From: Symbiodinium natans
Lineage: Eukaryota; Sar; Dinophyceae; Suessiales; Symbiodiniaceae
Reading direction: 5' to 3'
Length of the DNA: 64,000 nucleotides
NCBI GenBank assembly: GCA_905221605.1
Contig: CAJNDS010002267.1
Span: forward strand, 1-64,000
The translations under genes were made by a program, and so were the position numbers. This document shows positions 1 through 12,600 of the stretch, in pieces; the first letter of the stretch is position 1; every line of letters starts with the position of its first letter. Below the pieces are notes generated by a model. That model saw nothing but the letters and a program-made list of their open reading frames with translations, did no database searches and was not told the DNA's origin.

Positions 1-764
1 TTTAGGGTTTAGGGTTTAGGGTTTAGGGCCCCAAGCCCTGACCTGACTTTGAAATAAAACGCCTGTGAAGCACTCAACCTCGGAGGTAGCTTCATGGCTC
101 TTACAACGGCCAACCTCCCATAAGGGCTCCACGCCTACAAACAAGAGGTTTAGGGTTTAGGGTTTAGGGTTTCTTTTGAGGCGTGTATATGTGTATATAT
201 ATATATGTAGTGTATGAAAGTAGCATATATACCAGGGTGGTGTGACATCGACAAGCAATACTCTGTAGGGCTGTTCGGAGCCTTTATAGCGTAACGCCGG
301 CCAACCTGCCGGCTACTTGGCCATTCTGCGAGTGCCGGATTGCGCAGCGTGCCCGCCACCATTTTTTTTTGGGGGGGGTCCTTAGGGTTTAGGTTTAGGG
401 TTTAGGGTTTAGGGTTTAGGGTTTAGGGTTTAGAGTTTAGGGTTAGGGTTTAGGGTCCTCACCATGAAATCGACCTTCCACTTCAACCCTGCCTAAAGAG
501 CCCGAAAAAGAGCCCCAAACCTTCTTTGTGTAGGTTGCCTAAGGATCCCATAAGGGGGGTTAATAGAAAAAACGCACAAGAAATCGCAGGCTTCAATTTC
601 TCTCAAGGTGAACCCTAAATGGTTCAGACAAGGCGTGGGCCCTTGTTGCCGCCATAGTCTTCAGGACCGTTCGATCTCTACGGGAAGGTTCATGGAACTG
701 CTGCCCATAAGCTGGAAAACTGAGGTTCGATCCTACGTGCCATCCCTTAGCTGCCCAAAAAGAG

Positions 765-855
765 GGTTTAGGGTTTAGGGTTTAGGGTTTAGGGTTTAGG
801 GTTTAGGGTTTAGGGTTTAGGGTTTAGGGTTTAGGGTTTAGGGTTTAGGGTTTAG
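765..855 (+). repeat. Interstitial telomeric array (TTTAGGG)n
   Basis: About 13 near-perfect heptads, one of many short arrays of both orientations. No centromere- or end-like context is seen. Confidence 0.95.
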
Positions 856-957
856 TGCCCCGAAGCCAACGAGCACATCTGAAGCCCAAATGTTTTAAGG
901 TTTGAGGCCTACTACGTGTGGCCAACACACCGCCTTCTGAGCACGTGTGCCAAAGCC

Positions 958-1129
958 TAGCTTGGTAGCCCAGTAGCCATCTCTCATAATAAGTTAGGGC
1001 ACACTCTTTTTTGGATGGCTACGTACTTGATAAGGAAACCTTGAGCCAAACACCCTAAACCCTAAACCCTAAACCCTAAACCCTAAACCCCAAAAGGAAA
1101 AGGGTACCACTGGGCTACCAAGCCTAGGG
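958..1129. mobile_element. Introner-family element with telomeric core (family 3)
   Basis: Inverted ends CTTGGTAGCCCAG / CTGGGCTACCAAG, an internal CCCTAAA array, and a repeated CCTAG/CTAGGCTT motif at both flanks. Same family as the GC-AG intron at 26079-26238. Confidence 0.78.
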
Positions 1130-2189
1130 AAGAAAGGCTGTCACCGTGTTGGCCTTGCCCTTCGATCTCATATGCACGTCGTGAGCCGCCCCATAGTCAC
1201 CGGTAAGAGCTCGGGTCACGCCTTCGAAGCGCCAGAGGGGTTTAGGGTTTAGGGTTTAGGGTTTAGGGTTTAGGGTTTAGGGTTTACCCTAAGGCCCCGA
1301 AACTTTCAGACTGCCAGGGCTCCTAATTTAAGGTTATTTTGGGCCTAAAGGCCTTATTGTTGCAGGCTTTTTCGGTCTTTTTGAGCCTGAGGGAAATATT
1401 GAAATGGTAGAACATCAGCGGTTATAATATTTGTAGGCCAAAGCTGCTGTGTGTATACTTGGAGCGCAAGGGTTAGGGTTGGGGAAGTAGTTTTGTGGTC
1501 AGCTTCGACGACGTCACCCTGTAACCCCTGTAAACCCTAACCCTACACCCTAAACTACTATTTTCTGAAGAACCCCCCCCCCCCCAAAAAAAAAAAGAGA
1601 GTTCAAAATCAAAAAAACCTTATAAGGGCAATGTAGGGATGCTAACGTAACTTTATGTTTTGGGGCTCTTAAGCAAATAGTAGTAAACCGGCGAAGCCCG
1701 TAGATACGTGGGCATGCAGTTGTCGAAGCATAGTGCAGCGAAGGCGACAGTGCAGCATGGCGAGTTGAGGGGTAGCCCTAAACCCTAAACCTAGACCCTA
1801 AACCCTAAACCCTAATTTATAAACCCTAAACCCTAAACCCTAAACCCTAAACACTTCCGGGCTTAGGGAACCGAGAGCTTCGTCTTGCGGTGTGCACTAA
1901 GGTCCACGATCCTGCCCAAACACGCCCTGTTTACGAGCAGGAGTTTTGCACTAGCTTTGGGATCTGGGGCTCCTATCATTGCATAGAACCTTAATGTTAA
2001 AACTAATCTCCGCTTGGGGTATGCCCCTTAGAACCTTAATGTTAAAACTAATCTCCTCTTGGGGGGTATGAACTAAAACAATTTCCAAGGGGGATATAGA
2101 TTGCTCACATTTCGGTGCGGTCTTGCATTTTTGGACTGACATTTGTGCCTTGGGATTGGTGGAGGCCTTTCGACTTTGGATCTTGGCTA

Positions 2190-2312
2190 CTAGGCTGCCC
2201 AGTAACCTAGGCTTAAAAAGGGCGCCCTTTTTGGCTTAAAGCGGTTTAAAAGGGAACCTAAACCCCCCCCCCAAAAAAAAAAGGGGAATAAGGGTACTAC
2301 TGGGCATCCTAG
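2190..2312. mobile_element. MITE-like element, family 3b (TAGGTTGCCCAGTAACCTAGG)
   Basis: AGGCTGCCCAGTAACCTAGG...GGGTACTACTGGGCATCCTA with an AAAGGGCGCCCTTTTTGGCTT hairpin. Related to family 3. Confidence 0.8.
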
Positions 2313-3202
2313 GCTAAAGGAATCTGATTTGAGATAGCAGGCACTGCGTCATGCTTATGCCATGTCGAGGTCTGCTTAGGGATCTCTAGCTCTCATGATC
2401 TGGGTTTAGGGTTTAGGGTTTAGGGTTTAGGGTTTAGGGTTTAGGGTTTAGGGTTTAGGGTTTGCGCGTGAATGACTTAGTGAGTCTGCAGTGACGAAAT
2501 TCAACATGAGGACGGGGATTCTCGGACAGTCCAGAACTCCGGACCCTAAACCCAAAACCCAAAACCCTAAACCCGAAACCCTAAACCCTATCCAGACAGG
2601 CCCTGCACAGGCCGTGCCTGGGTCGATAAATCCTAAATCCTTTGCCCTCAATCCTATGGCCTAGGGCCTAGGGTCTAGGGTTTAGGGTTTGGGGTATAGG
2701 GTTTGGGGTATAGGGTTTGGGATATAGGGTTTAGGGGTTTAGGAGGTCTAAAGGGTTCTGAAGACTGGGCCCTTGGGTTTTATAGGGTATGCAAGGGGTA
2801 ACTCAGGGTTGCCCAATTTCGGAGCCTCTACTACGGGACCATGTAACTGCCCTAGACTCTCCTGATTCCAAGACTCCTAGGTTTTAGGGTTCAGGGCTTC
2901 AGTAAACTCTAAAATTCCGGATGTCACTCCTAGAATGGCCCCATACTGACGCTCCTGCCCTGCGCCTGTCACCGTTCAGCTCAGGGTTTTGGAGTTAGGG
3001 TTTAGGGTTTAGGGTTTAGGGTTTAGGGTTTCGGGATTTGAGGGTTGTAGGGTTGCAGGCCTCACCTAAACCCCAAACCCTGAACCCTAGACCCTGAACC
3101 CCAACACCCTATGGGAAAGATTTAGAATTGAAGGGGTCTCGGGCTTGTGCGTCTTGGGCTTAGTTTGAGGATTTGCGGGGCTTTAGGATGTGAGGGTGTA
3201 GG

Positions 3203-3299
3203 TTGGGAATTTTCCCCCTTATAATAACAGTCCTTAGTCGGGATTATAGTACCCCTCTTTTGTCATCCCTAGGGACTGTTAGTATAAGGGGGAAGATCC
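3203..3299. mobile_element. MITE-like element, family 2 (TTGGGATGTTCCCCC)
   Basis: Inverted arms CCCCCTTATA-TAACAGTCCTTA / AGGGACTGTTAGTATAAGGGGG around a GGATTATAGTACCCC core. Non-coding. Confidence 0.78.
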
Positions 3300-3561
3300 G
3301 AAGGTGCAGAGCCTTAGGGCTTAGACGGCTTTTAGGCCTTGTAGGGCCAGGGCTTTTGGGGGTGTGGGGTTTAGGGTTAAGGCTTTGAGGGTTGGGTCGC
3401 AAGGGGTTCTTAGGTTTAGGCGGATCCAGGTAGTGTAGTAGGGGAAACTCCCAGAAAACCTCAACCTTGCCTTGGCAATCAACCCCAAACCCTAAACCCC
3501 AAACCCTAAACCCTAAACCCTAAACCCTAAACCCCTGACCCTTTGGTAACCAAGGGCCTGC

Positions 3562-3618
3562 CAAATCTGCCTGCAGGCCTTTCAGCTGCTTTTGCAAGCT
3601 GCTCATCTCTCGTTCAAC
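3562..3618 (-). CDS. Channel exon, C-terminal coiled coil (donor uncertain)
   Basis: About 19 codons, [19 protein letters not shown], a short heptad-patterned coiled coil continuing 'RFYTY'. Acceptor CCCAG|GTT. The donor is tentatively TTG|GCAGGC, but other GC sites lie close by. No exon with a stop codon could be chained below this point, so the protein end is missing. Confidence 0.75.
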
Positions 3619-6600
3619 CTGGGGCTCGACTCTTTTAGGGTTTAGGGTTAGGGTTTAGGGTTTAGGGTTTAGGGTTCAGGGTTTAGGGTTTAGGGTTTAG
3701 GGTTTAGGGTTCAGGGTTTAGGGTTCAGGGTTCAGGGTTCAGGGTTTAGGGTTTCGGGTTTGGGGTTCAGGGTTCAGGGTTTAGGGTTTAGGGTTCAGGG
3801 TTCAGGGTTCAGGGTTTAGGGTTTAGGGTTTAGGGTTCAGGGTTGAGGGTTTGGGGTTTAGGGTTTGGAGAGCCTAAACCCCAGTGTACTGGTGGGATGG
3901 CGCAACCTGCACCAAACTTCCTCACCCAGAGGGTCCATTTGTAGGTACCCGAAAACCATACTAAATAGGGTTTTGGGCCTAATTCCATAATCGTACTACA
4001 AATGGACCCTCTGGGTTAGTGGCTGAGTTCATAAAGCCCCCCAAAAGTGTACACTTTCAGTTCAGTTCTATAGTACCCAAAACCCTAAACCCCAAACCCA
4101 AAACCCAAAACCCAAAACCCAAAACCCTAAACCCTAGGGGGTGATAGTATCCCAAAAAGTGCTACTAAGCTTCGGGGAGCGAACTCTCTGACACCACTGT
4201 TGCTGTGCAACAACGCTCAGCTCAGCATTTGGGATTTGGTGGTTTGGAGGCTGACACCCCGGGGTTTAGGGTTTAGGGTTTAGGGTTTAGGGTTTAGGGT
4301 TTAGGGTTTAGGGTTTAGGGTTTAGGGTTTAGGGTTTAGGGTTTAGGTATAAGCCCTAAACCTAAACCCCGAAACCCTAGACCCTAAAACCTAAACACGA
4401 AAACTTGTGCGTTAATCTTTGCATGGCCTTGTCTTTTCTGTCATCGTGTCGTATCTTTCTTTTCCTTGCTTCACTATGTAGAACCCTAAGGGTCCATGTA
4501 CCTAAATAAGGAATATTTGGCCTTAAAGTACTGCCTATATGGGGACTTTGGGTCCCAAGTATGTAATAATGAGGTACATGGACCCTTAGGGGAATGTAGT
4601 CTGCATATTCATGCATCCTGCTTATCACAGCTACTTCGAATCAGGAATACTGCCACGTGTGAGCGGAAGTCCGGCCACTTGTGTGAACCCTAAACCCTAA
4701 ACCCTAAACCCTAAACCCTAAACCCTGAACCCTAAACCCTAAACCCTAAACCCTGAACCCTGAAACCCTAAACCCTGATACCCTAAACTCTAAAGCCTCT
4801 CTTCTAAAGCTCTCCGGGCCTTCGACCGGGGGAGGCCTTTAGAATTTGGGACTTAGGGTTTAGGGTTTAGGGTTTAGGGCTTCTGAAAACCGAATCCCAA
4901 AAAGAACAGAAAAGGAGGCTTCAATAGTGCGCAAAGCGGCTTCGACTAGCAACACTCCCTTCATCACAGGGGGTGCCAGCATAAGGGGGGGTCTCTGCAG
5001 AAAAGCCGAAAACGCTACACGTTCCACATACGCGTATGCAAGGGAGTCAATGAACTGGGTAATTGGGTTAGGGTTTAATTACTGTTTAAGGTTTCGGGTT
5101 CGGGAACAAAGGGTACCCTAAACCCGGTTCAGGGTTTAGGGGCTCAGGGCGGAGGGCTTAGGGCTTATCAGCCGGGGCGCGTAAGTATAAAACCTGCCTT
5201 GGTTTTTCATAAGCCAGCCCTGGTCGTGGATCAGCTTGCCAACGTCAATGCCCTCCAGTATTCGCAAAGACTCGGGGTTGCAGTATGCGGGGCTTAGGGC
5301 TTAGGGCTTGGGGTTTGCGGCTTAGGGTTCAGGGTTTGGAGTTTAGGGTTTAGGATTTCAATGGTTTAGGATTTTGGGGGTGTCGGTTTGGGGTTGAGGG
5401 GTTTCGGGATGGCTCAAAACCATGAACACTAGCACAGACTGTCCCTCTGCCTTTTCTAGCGGACAAAGACGAGTTCAAACAGGCAAAAGGGGGGGGGGAG
5501 GGGGTGGGGGGGGGTGGGGGGGAGAGGGCGTTGCAGCGCCAACGAAAAAACAAAGCCCTAGCCCAACTGAAAATGCCCAGGCGTCAACACAAAACCCTCC
5601 TCCCCGACTAAATGGAGCATGCAAGAATGGGGCATGGACAACTGCCTTTGCAAAGGGGTAAAAGGGTCTAGACAGGAAAAACGGTGCAGTGTATCCAAAC
5701 ACTCAAACGCCCCGAAATCCCTATGCAAACGACTTCACCGAGCCCCAAAACCCAAACATCTACTCTAAACCCCCTATGCAAAGGACTTGGGCTTAGGGCC
5801 CGTTTAGGGATCATGGAACAAGGTAGTGTTTAGGGTTCGGCCCTCAAAGCCCACAGCCCACAAAGGGTGAAGAGGCCAGAGCAATGAGTCTCAAGGCACC
5901 TACCTGGGGGGAGGATGGGGGGGAGGGGGGTTAGGGACATAGGTTTGCAGATTGGGGTTTAGGGTTTAGGGTTTGTTCTCAGCTCTGGGCCTTTTTCTGG
6001 TAAATTGGGTTGCGTCGGGGCTCCAAACATAGCTGAAAGGAGGTAGTATTCATTGACTGTAGACCCCCAAAGCGGGTATTCATAGTGTATTGGGATGCTC
6101 CCCCTTGATACTAACAGCCCTTAATAGGGATTATAGTACACATTACAATCCCTACTATAGTACATTGGGATGATTCCCCTTTATACTAACAGCCCCTAAT
6201 AGGGATTATAGCACACATTAAAACCCTAAACCCTAAACCCTAAACCCCTATTATGGATTGTTCGTAAAAAAGGGGGAACATCCCAACCAGTGTACATGAA
6301 GCCCCAGGGCAAAAACTGAGTTAAGGACGTATGGCCCTGAGGGTTTAGCATGTAGGGTTTAGGGTTTGGGGTTTAGGGTTTAGGGTTTAGCATGTAGGGC
6401 TTAGGGTTTATAGGGTTTAGGGTTTTGGGTTTTAGGGTTGAGGGGGTTTAGGGTCACCAAATGGGCTCCTTCGCTTGGCCCCGTGTGCGGAGGCAGCCCA
6501 TCAGGAACTCCTGGGATCGTGCTGGGCATCGGAGTACAAGAAACAAAAACAAGAAACAAGGCCCCTTCGAGAATGCCAAGACTGGCTCTCGACTCTCATT

Positions 6601-9600
6601 CTCTACTTCTCGACTATTCGAATAGTGACTGCAAGCAACAAAAAACAAGAAACGAGGGAGGGTGGAATTTAAATCAATTCTCGACTCCTCTGATTTTCAA
6701 ATGGGGGGGGGGCAGCCCCCCCAACCCGCCCGCTTGATTCTAGTTCGCTCTCAATTCTCGACTTCTCTAACTTCGAATAATGAAGATTGGGGTTTAGGGT
6801 TTTGGGTTCAGGGTTCAGGGTTCAGGGTCAGGATTGAGGCTGTAGTGATTTGGAGCTTCATTTCGAGTTTAGGAGCCTATGCACTAAGTGTTAAGCCCTG
6901 AACCCCAAAGAGAGGTGTGGGCCTTTGTGGGCCTTGCAGTGCCAGCGGTCTGTATGTGCCAGGCTTGTCGATGCGAGGTGGGCTTTGGGGTTTAGGGTTT
7001 AGGGTCTAGGGTTTGGGGTTTAGGGTCTGGGGTTTTGGGGCTATTCGGGCTTGGGGTGCAGAATGCAGAATGCAGATAATGCAGATCCTAGAGAATCATA
7101 TAGGTTTGGGGGCCTCGGGGGTGGAAGGTCACCAGGAAGACTCCCAAAAAAACGCTCCGCAAGTGTTGGGGCCGACGGAGCATCAGGTCAATGAACTTGA
7201 CTTCAGGCTTAACTTGGGATGCTCCCCCTTATACTAACAGTCCTTCATAAGGATTACATGGGATGCTCACCCTTATACTAACAGTCCTGAATAGGGATTA
7301 CATGGGGGGGGGTACTATACTCCCTATGAAGGACTGCTAGCATAAGGGGGAGCATCCCGAGACTTCAGGTTTACGTGCTACGTGCTTAAGAGCCCCTCAA
7401 GAATAGAGAACAATCATCCCCATAGTGCCCTGTTGCGTTTTGGGGTCTTTCCTAAGCAAACAGTCGTTCATCGTAACACTCAGAATCGTGCATATGCACG
7501 TGGAAATCGAGATGAAACCCTAAACCCTAAACCCTAACAATGAACCCTAAACCCTAAACCCCATGTAGCATGACTCTCAAAAGCCCCTCAGGAACATTCC
7601 CCAGAGGCCCCCACTTTCATGTACTTTCTCGGAACCCGGAGTAGGGTTTAGGGTGCCCCAAGACCCAATGACACATGGTGAAACCCCTAAGCACTCAAAA
7701 CCCTGAACCTAGTTCTATGTATCTCTTAGTAGCCCAGTAACCATATTACAAGCGTAAAATCCTAAACCCTAAACCCCAAACCCTAAACCCTAAACCCGAA
7801 AACCCCCTTTTGTGGTTGTTTTGCTTTATAAGGGAGCCAAGAACCCAGAAAGGGGACTCCAGATTTTGGCAGGGGCCAACATTTGTATTTAGGCTTTAGG
7901 CTTTAGGGTTTAGGGTTTAGGGTTTAGGGTTCAGGGTTTAGGGTTTAGGGTTAAACCCTTCCAAGAGCCCGCGAGCCTTCTTCAGTTTACATGCAAACAA
8001 GTGGAGAGCACTTCGCTGCAGGTGGGTTGAGTTCTGCAAAGCCCGAAAGGGACCAACATCCAGAAGCCTAGCCCGAAACCCCAAACCCGAAACCCCAAAC
8101 CCTACAAATTTAGGGTTTAGGGTTTAGGAGTTAGGGTTTAGGGTTTAGGGTTACCCTGAAAAAAACCTTTGAACCCTGAGCTGGCTCTCTGGATCCTGGG
8201 GCCGCGTACCTCGATCTCAACATCTCCGCTGTCGTCCATGTCCAGGAGCTTGAAAAAGGACCACGCCTTAGGGTTTGGGGTTTAGGGCTTAGGGTTTAGG
8301 GTTTAGGGCTTAGGGTTTAGGAGCTTGAAAAAGGACCACGCCTTAGAATCGCACTCGGAACCTAAACCCTAAACCCCAAACCCCAAACCCTAAACCCTAA
8401 ACCCTAAACACACTCCCTGGATTCCGGCTTACTTAACGGGCTTATCGGGTTTCGGGCTTCTCTTCTAAAGCTTTTTGTGAAGAAGCAGAGTACAGGTTTA
8501 TGTTGGGATCGTTGCTGACATCCCCGAGCAAGAAAGCCTCATAGTTACATAGGTTTGCTTTCCATCGCGGTAGGGCTCCTGAGATAAGAGTTCAGGATTT
8601 GGGGTAGGAATTGGAGCATCAGACGGTTCAGGGCTTGAGGTTTGGGTTTCTAGGGCTTGGGTGTCGCGGGCGGGGGATATGTCTGCTTCTGCACTGCTTC
8701 AGGGTTGGTTGGGGTGTTCTGGTCTGTGTGGAATTCGCCTGAGGACCCCAAAACTCTTTTGTTGCAGGTCAGCAAAAAATGCTCTAAACCCTAAGCCCCA
8801 AAACTTGAACCTTAAACCCCAAAGGCAAGCCTCTATCATCTTCTGCACGTCAGCGTTGTTGTTTGTCAGTTTGTCAGGAGGGCGTTGGGCTTGGGGCGTA
8901 GGGTTTTAGGGTTTAGTGTCAATTTATATGGCTGCGGGATTCGTAGCGTGTAGATTCTATGCGTTGAGGGCTTAGGGTTTCGGGTTGAAACGAAGCCCTG
9001 CGCTGCCTGCATATTTTATTGGTAAGGAATGACAGGAACGAAATGAAAGATAAAGATGAGAAAAATAATAACAATAATAATAATAATAATCATAATAATA
9101 GGCATGAAGTGCGTGTATTTCGTATGTGTTAACGCATGATTGACCATTCAATATTGAATATCGAGGGCTTATTGTGTTCATTTGTATCCCTTATGGTTGA
9201 CGCCCTAAATGACCTATCTTTTGGTACCTTCATTCCTTTCGCGCACTCTTTGGACCTAATTTTTAAAGGAGCGTTCCCTGGTGCTTACAGATGGACTGGA
9301 TCCCAAAGCACCCAAAAACCGAACGCCGAAGGTTTAGGGTTTAGGGTTTAGGGTTTAGGGCTAGCCCCCTAGTTGCAGCACAGGAACGTCCCAGACGTCA
9401 AGGCCCAGAAGCTCGAAGTATGCTCTGACCTCCCATGACACGACCACAGGGGTGGGAAAGGAAGGAGTGCGGTCTACCCTAAGCCCCCGAAGCCCTAAAC
9501 CCTAAACTCTAAACCCTAAACCCTAAACCCTAAACCCAAAAAATCCCTAAACTACCATTTGTTGGAATGTTCCCCTTATACTAACAGCCCTGAATGAGGA

Positions 9601-12600
9601 TTATCATAGCGGGGGTACTATAATCTCTGTTAAGGACTGTTAGTATAATAGGGGGAAATCCCAACTATTGGCTTAAACAGAAAACCAAATTGCACAACTG
9701 TCATCCCTATTCTGCCCTTATAAGAAAATGTATATTTCTATGTGTTTTCTTTGGGGGGGGGGGTGGCCCTAAACCTTAAACCCTAAACCCTAAACCCTAA
9801 ACCCTAAACCCTAAACCCTGAACCCTGAACCCTGAACCCTAAACCCTAATTCGCAGTAAACCCCCGGATTCAAAGTTGGGTGGGGACTTGGGGACAAACC
9901 TGGCCCGATCAGCCACATCATCCTGATGGTCCATAGGCAGGGTCTAGGGTCTAGGGGTTCAGGTAGGGTTTAGGGTTTAGGGTTTAGGGTTTAGGGTTTA
10001 GGGTTTAGGGTTTAGGGTTTAGGGTTTAGGGTTTAGGGTTTAGGGTTTAGGGTTAGGTTTAGGGTTTAGGGTTTAGGGTTTAGGGTTTAGGGTTTAGGGT
10101 TTAGGGTTTAGGGTTTAGGGTTTAGGGTTTAGGGTTTAGGGTTTAGGGTTTAGGGTTTAGGGAAGTTCAGGGCTTAGGGTTTAGGGTTTAGGGTTGTGTG
10201 GAACCAAGCTCGTAAGGCAAGCGGGTACCGTACCATTGAAGCGCTCCTTGAACTGAGTCTTGAAATGGCCCCTTTCAAAAAAACGAGAGTGGCCCTAAAC
10301 CCCAAAACCGGGGTCGATATCTATTTAGGCTTAAGGGTTTCGGTGCCCGAAACTCTTTAAACCTGAAAGCCATAAACGCCTAAACCTTTTGAATCCCGAA
10401 GGCCGGATGCAAGACTATATCGGATATACGGTCTAGGGTTTGTGGTCCGGGTTTAGGGTTTACTGCATGAAGAATTCGGGTACCCTAAACCCTAAACCCC
10501 AAAAAACCCTTGGTTAGAGTCATCGGAACCCGACTTATGGCTCTTAACTTTGTGTCTACTAGGTTGCCCTGCAACCTAGGATGAAAAAGGGTGCCCTTTT
10601 TTGCTTAAAGGGGTTTATAAGGGAACCTAAACCTACCAAAAAAGGGAATAAGGGTACTACTGGGCATCCTAGTCTAACTGGGGGGGGGGGGGGGGGGGGC
10701 GCCGTTGCTTCATGGGTGTTTTGTAAAGGGAACCTGGGGCTGAGATAGGGGTCAGGGTCGGCCTTCTTGTGCCGTAGAAGTCCTCAGTTTTTGTTGGGGT
10801 TCAGCAGACCCTAAACCCCAAACCCCAAACCCGAAAACCCCCAACTTAAACCCCTAAACCCCGAAACCCCGCAAGGCTCCAGAGGCTTTTGGGCTTGTAG
10901 GGCCAGAAGCACGAAACCCTAAACCCAACATTTTTGAGCCCAAGCCCTAAACCCTAAACCCTAAACCCCTAAACCCTAAACATTTCTGAGCCCAAGCCCT
11001 AGACCCTAAACCCTAAACCCTAAACCCCTAAACATAAAAAATATTTCGGAGCCCAAACCCTAAACGCAAACCCAGAACCTTTGGCCCGCATGGCCAAGCC
11101 CACCCACTACCAGGGTGTGGGGCTTAGGGTTTAGGGTTTAAGGTTTAGGGTTTAGGGTTTAGGGTTTCGGGTTTCGGGTTTCGTCAGCCCTGAACCCTAA
11201 ACCCTAGACGCTAAGCCCTGAGCCCGAAACTCGAAAACCTACACAGACCCTGGCCACCTTGGCCCCTAGCCCCCGCGGACCTGGAGGCTGGAAGGCAAAC
11301 CCCTCGTTTAGGGTTCAGGGTTCAGGGTTCAGTCAGGCTTCAGGGTTCAGGTGGGTTCAGGGTTTAGGGTTCAGGTGGGTTTAGGGGTCAGGGTTCGGGG
11401 TCCCTACGTCCCACATCTCATCTTCTAGCTTAAGCCCCAAAAGAGGAAGCTCAAGAAAATCTCCCGAAGGGCCTTCACAGAAAGCCCCAAGCCCTTGCAA
11501 TCCAGCGCTGTTGCGCTGCCCGAAACTACTGAACCCCAGACCCTAAAAACTAAAAACGCTAAAGCCTAGATTCCTAAACCCTGAACCCTAAACCCTAAAC
11601 CCTAAACACTAAGCCCAAAAGAAGTGGACGGGACACCCCCGCTGCGGCACCTGAGGCGTGTTGATCTTTTCGTTGAAGTTGGCGAAGGTGATCACCTAGG
11701 GGGAGCTTTAGGGTTTAGCGTTTAGGGTTTAGGGTTTAGGGATTAAATTTAGGGTTTAGGGTTTAGAGTTTAGGGGTGAGGGTTCCCTAAACCCTTAACC
11801 CTGAACCCTAAACCGGAGGTGGGGAGAGAAACAAAACTAACCCTAAACCGATGGGGAGGGCTTCGTCGGGGAGGCTTCGAATGTTTCAATATAGGTGGTC
11901 TTGGGGCTGAAGAATTTTTACTGCCGCGGCTTTGCAAGGGTTTGGGGCGGCAGCTTGGGTGGTTTAGGGTTTAGGGTTTAGGGTTGAGGGTTGAAAGGTT
12001 TAAGGTTTGGGGTTTAGGGTTCTGGAGTGCTTGGCCTTGGCGAGAGGGCATCCGAGCATCAGCTGTGCGAACTCTGCATTGCACACACAGCCCCAAGGCC
12101 ACCAAAAGCCACGGCGCACTCACAAAAACCCCAAGCCCAAAACCCGTCTCAGGGTAGCGACATGGTCCCTTCATACGGACCCTTAAAAGGGGAACCCGTT
12201 TTATACCCCTTATATACCCTATACACTGTACACTTCTGAGCCCTTTGAAAGCTGGTAAGGGACCATATGAAGGGACCATGAAACTGCCCTTAGAGCCCAG
12301 GCAACATAGCAAGACTGGCAATTCGAAGTCCCCTTGCAAAATACCTACAAGCGGGGGGCGCGGCAGATCCTCCCCAAATCCTGCTAAATTCACCCCCAAA
12401 GTTTGGAGATAGCCCTGAGGTGAAGACACCCCGATAGCCCTAGAAGGCGTTAGTGTTTAGGGTTTCGGGACCCTGAACCCTAGACCCCCGACACCCGAAA
12501 AAAGCTTTGTGGGGTTTAGGGCTTAGGGAACCTAAACCCCATGCCCTCGCATCTACACTGTTTAGGGTTTAGGGTTTAGGGTTTAGGGTTTCGGGTTTAG

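Larger units (their letters stand above)
1..3561. other. Region downstream of the channel exons: telomeric arrays, no secure gene
   Basis: Short TTTAGGG/CCCTAAA arrays every 200-400 bp, MITE-like elements (958-1129, 1985-2095, 2190-2312, 3203-3299) and unique segments of about 100 bp. The last channel exon(s) with the stop codon should lie here but could not be chosen. The segment 1140-1240 (minus) has coding-like composition and an AG|G...|GTGACT frame but no recognisable motif. Confidence 0.6.

Noticed and set aside
1-28. Chromosome end at the left edge
   Set aside because: The TTTAGGG orientation at the left edge points inward (a left telomere would read CCCTAAA on this strand), and identical arrays occur throughout.
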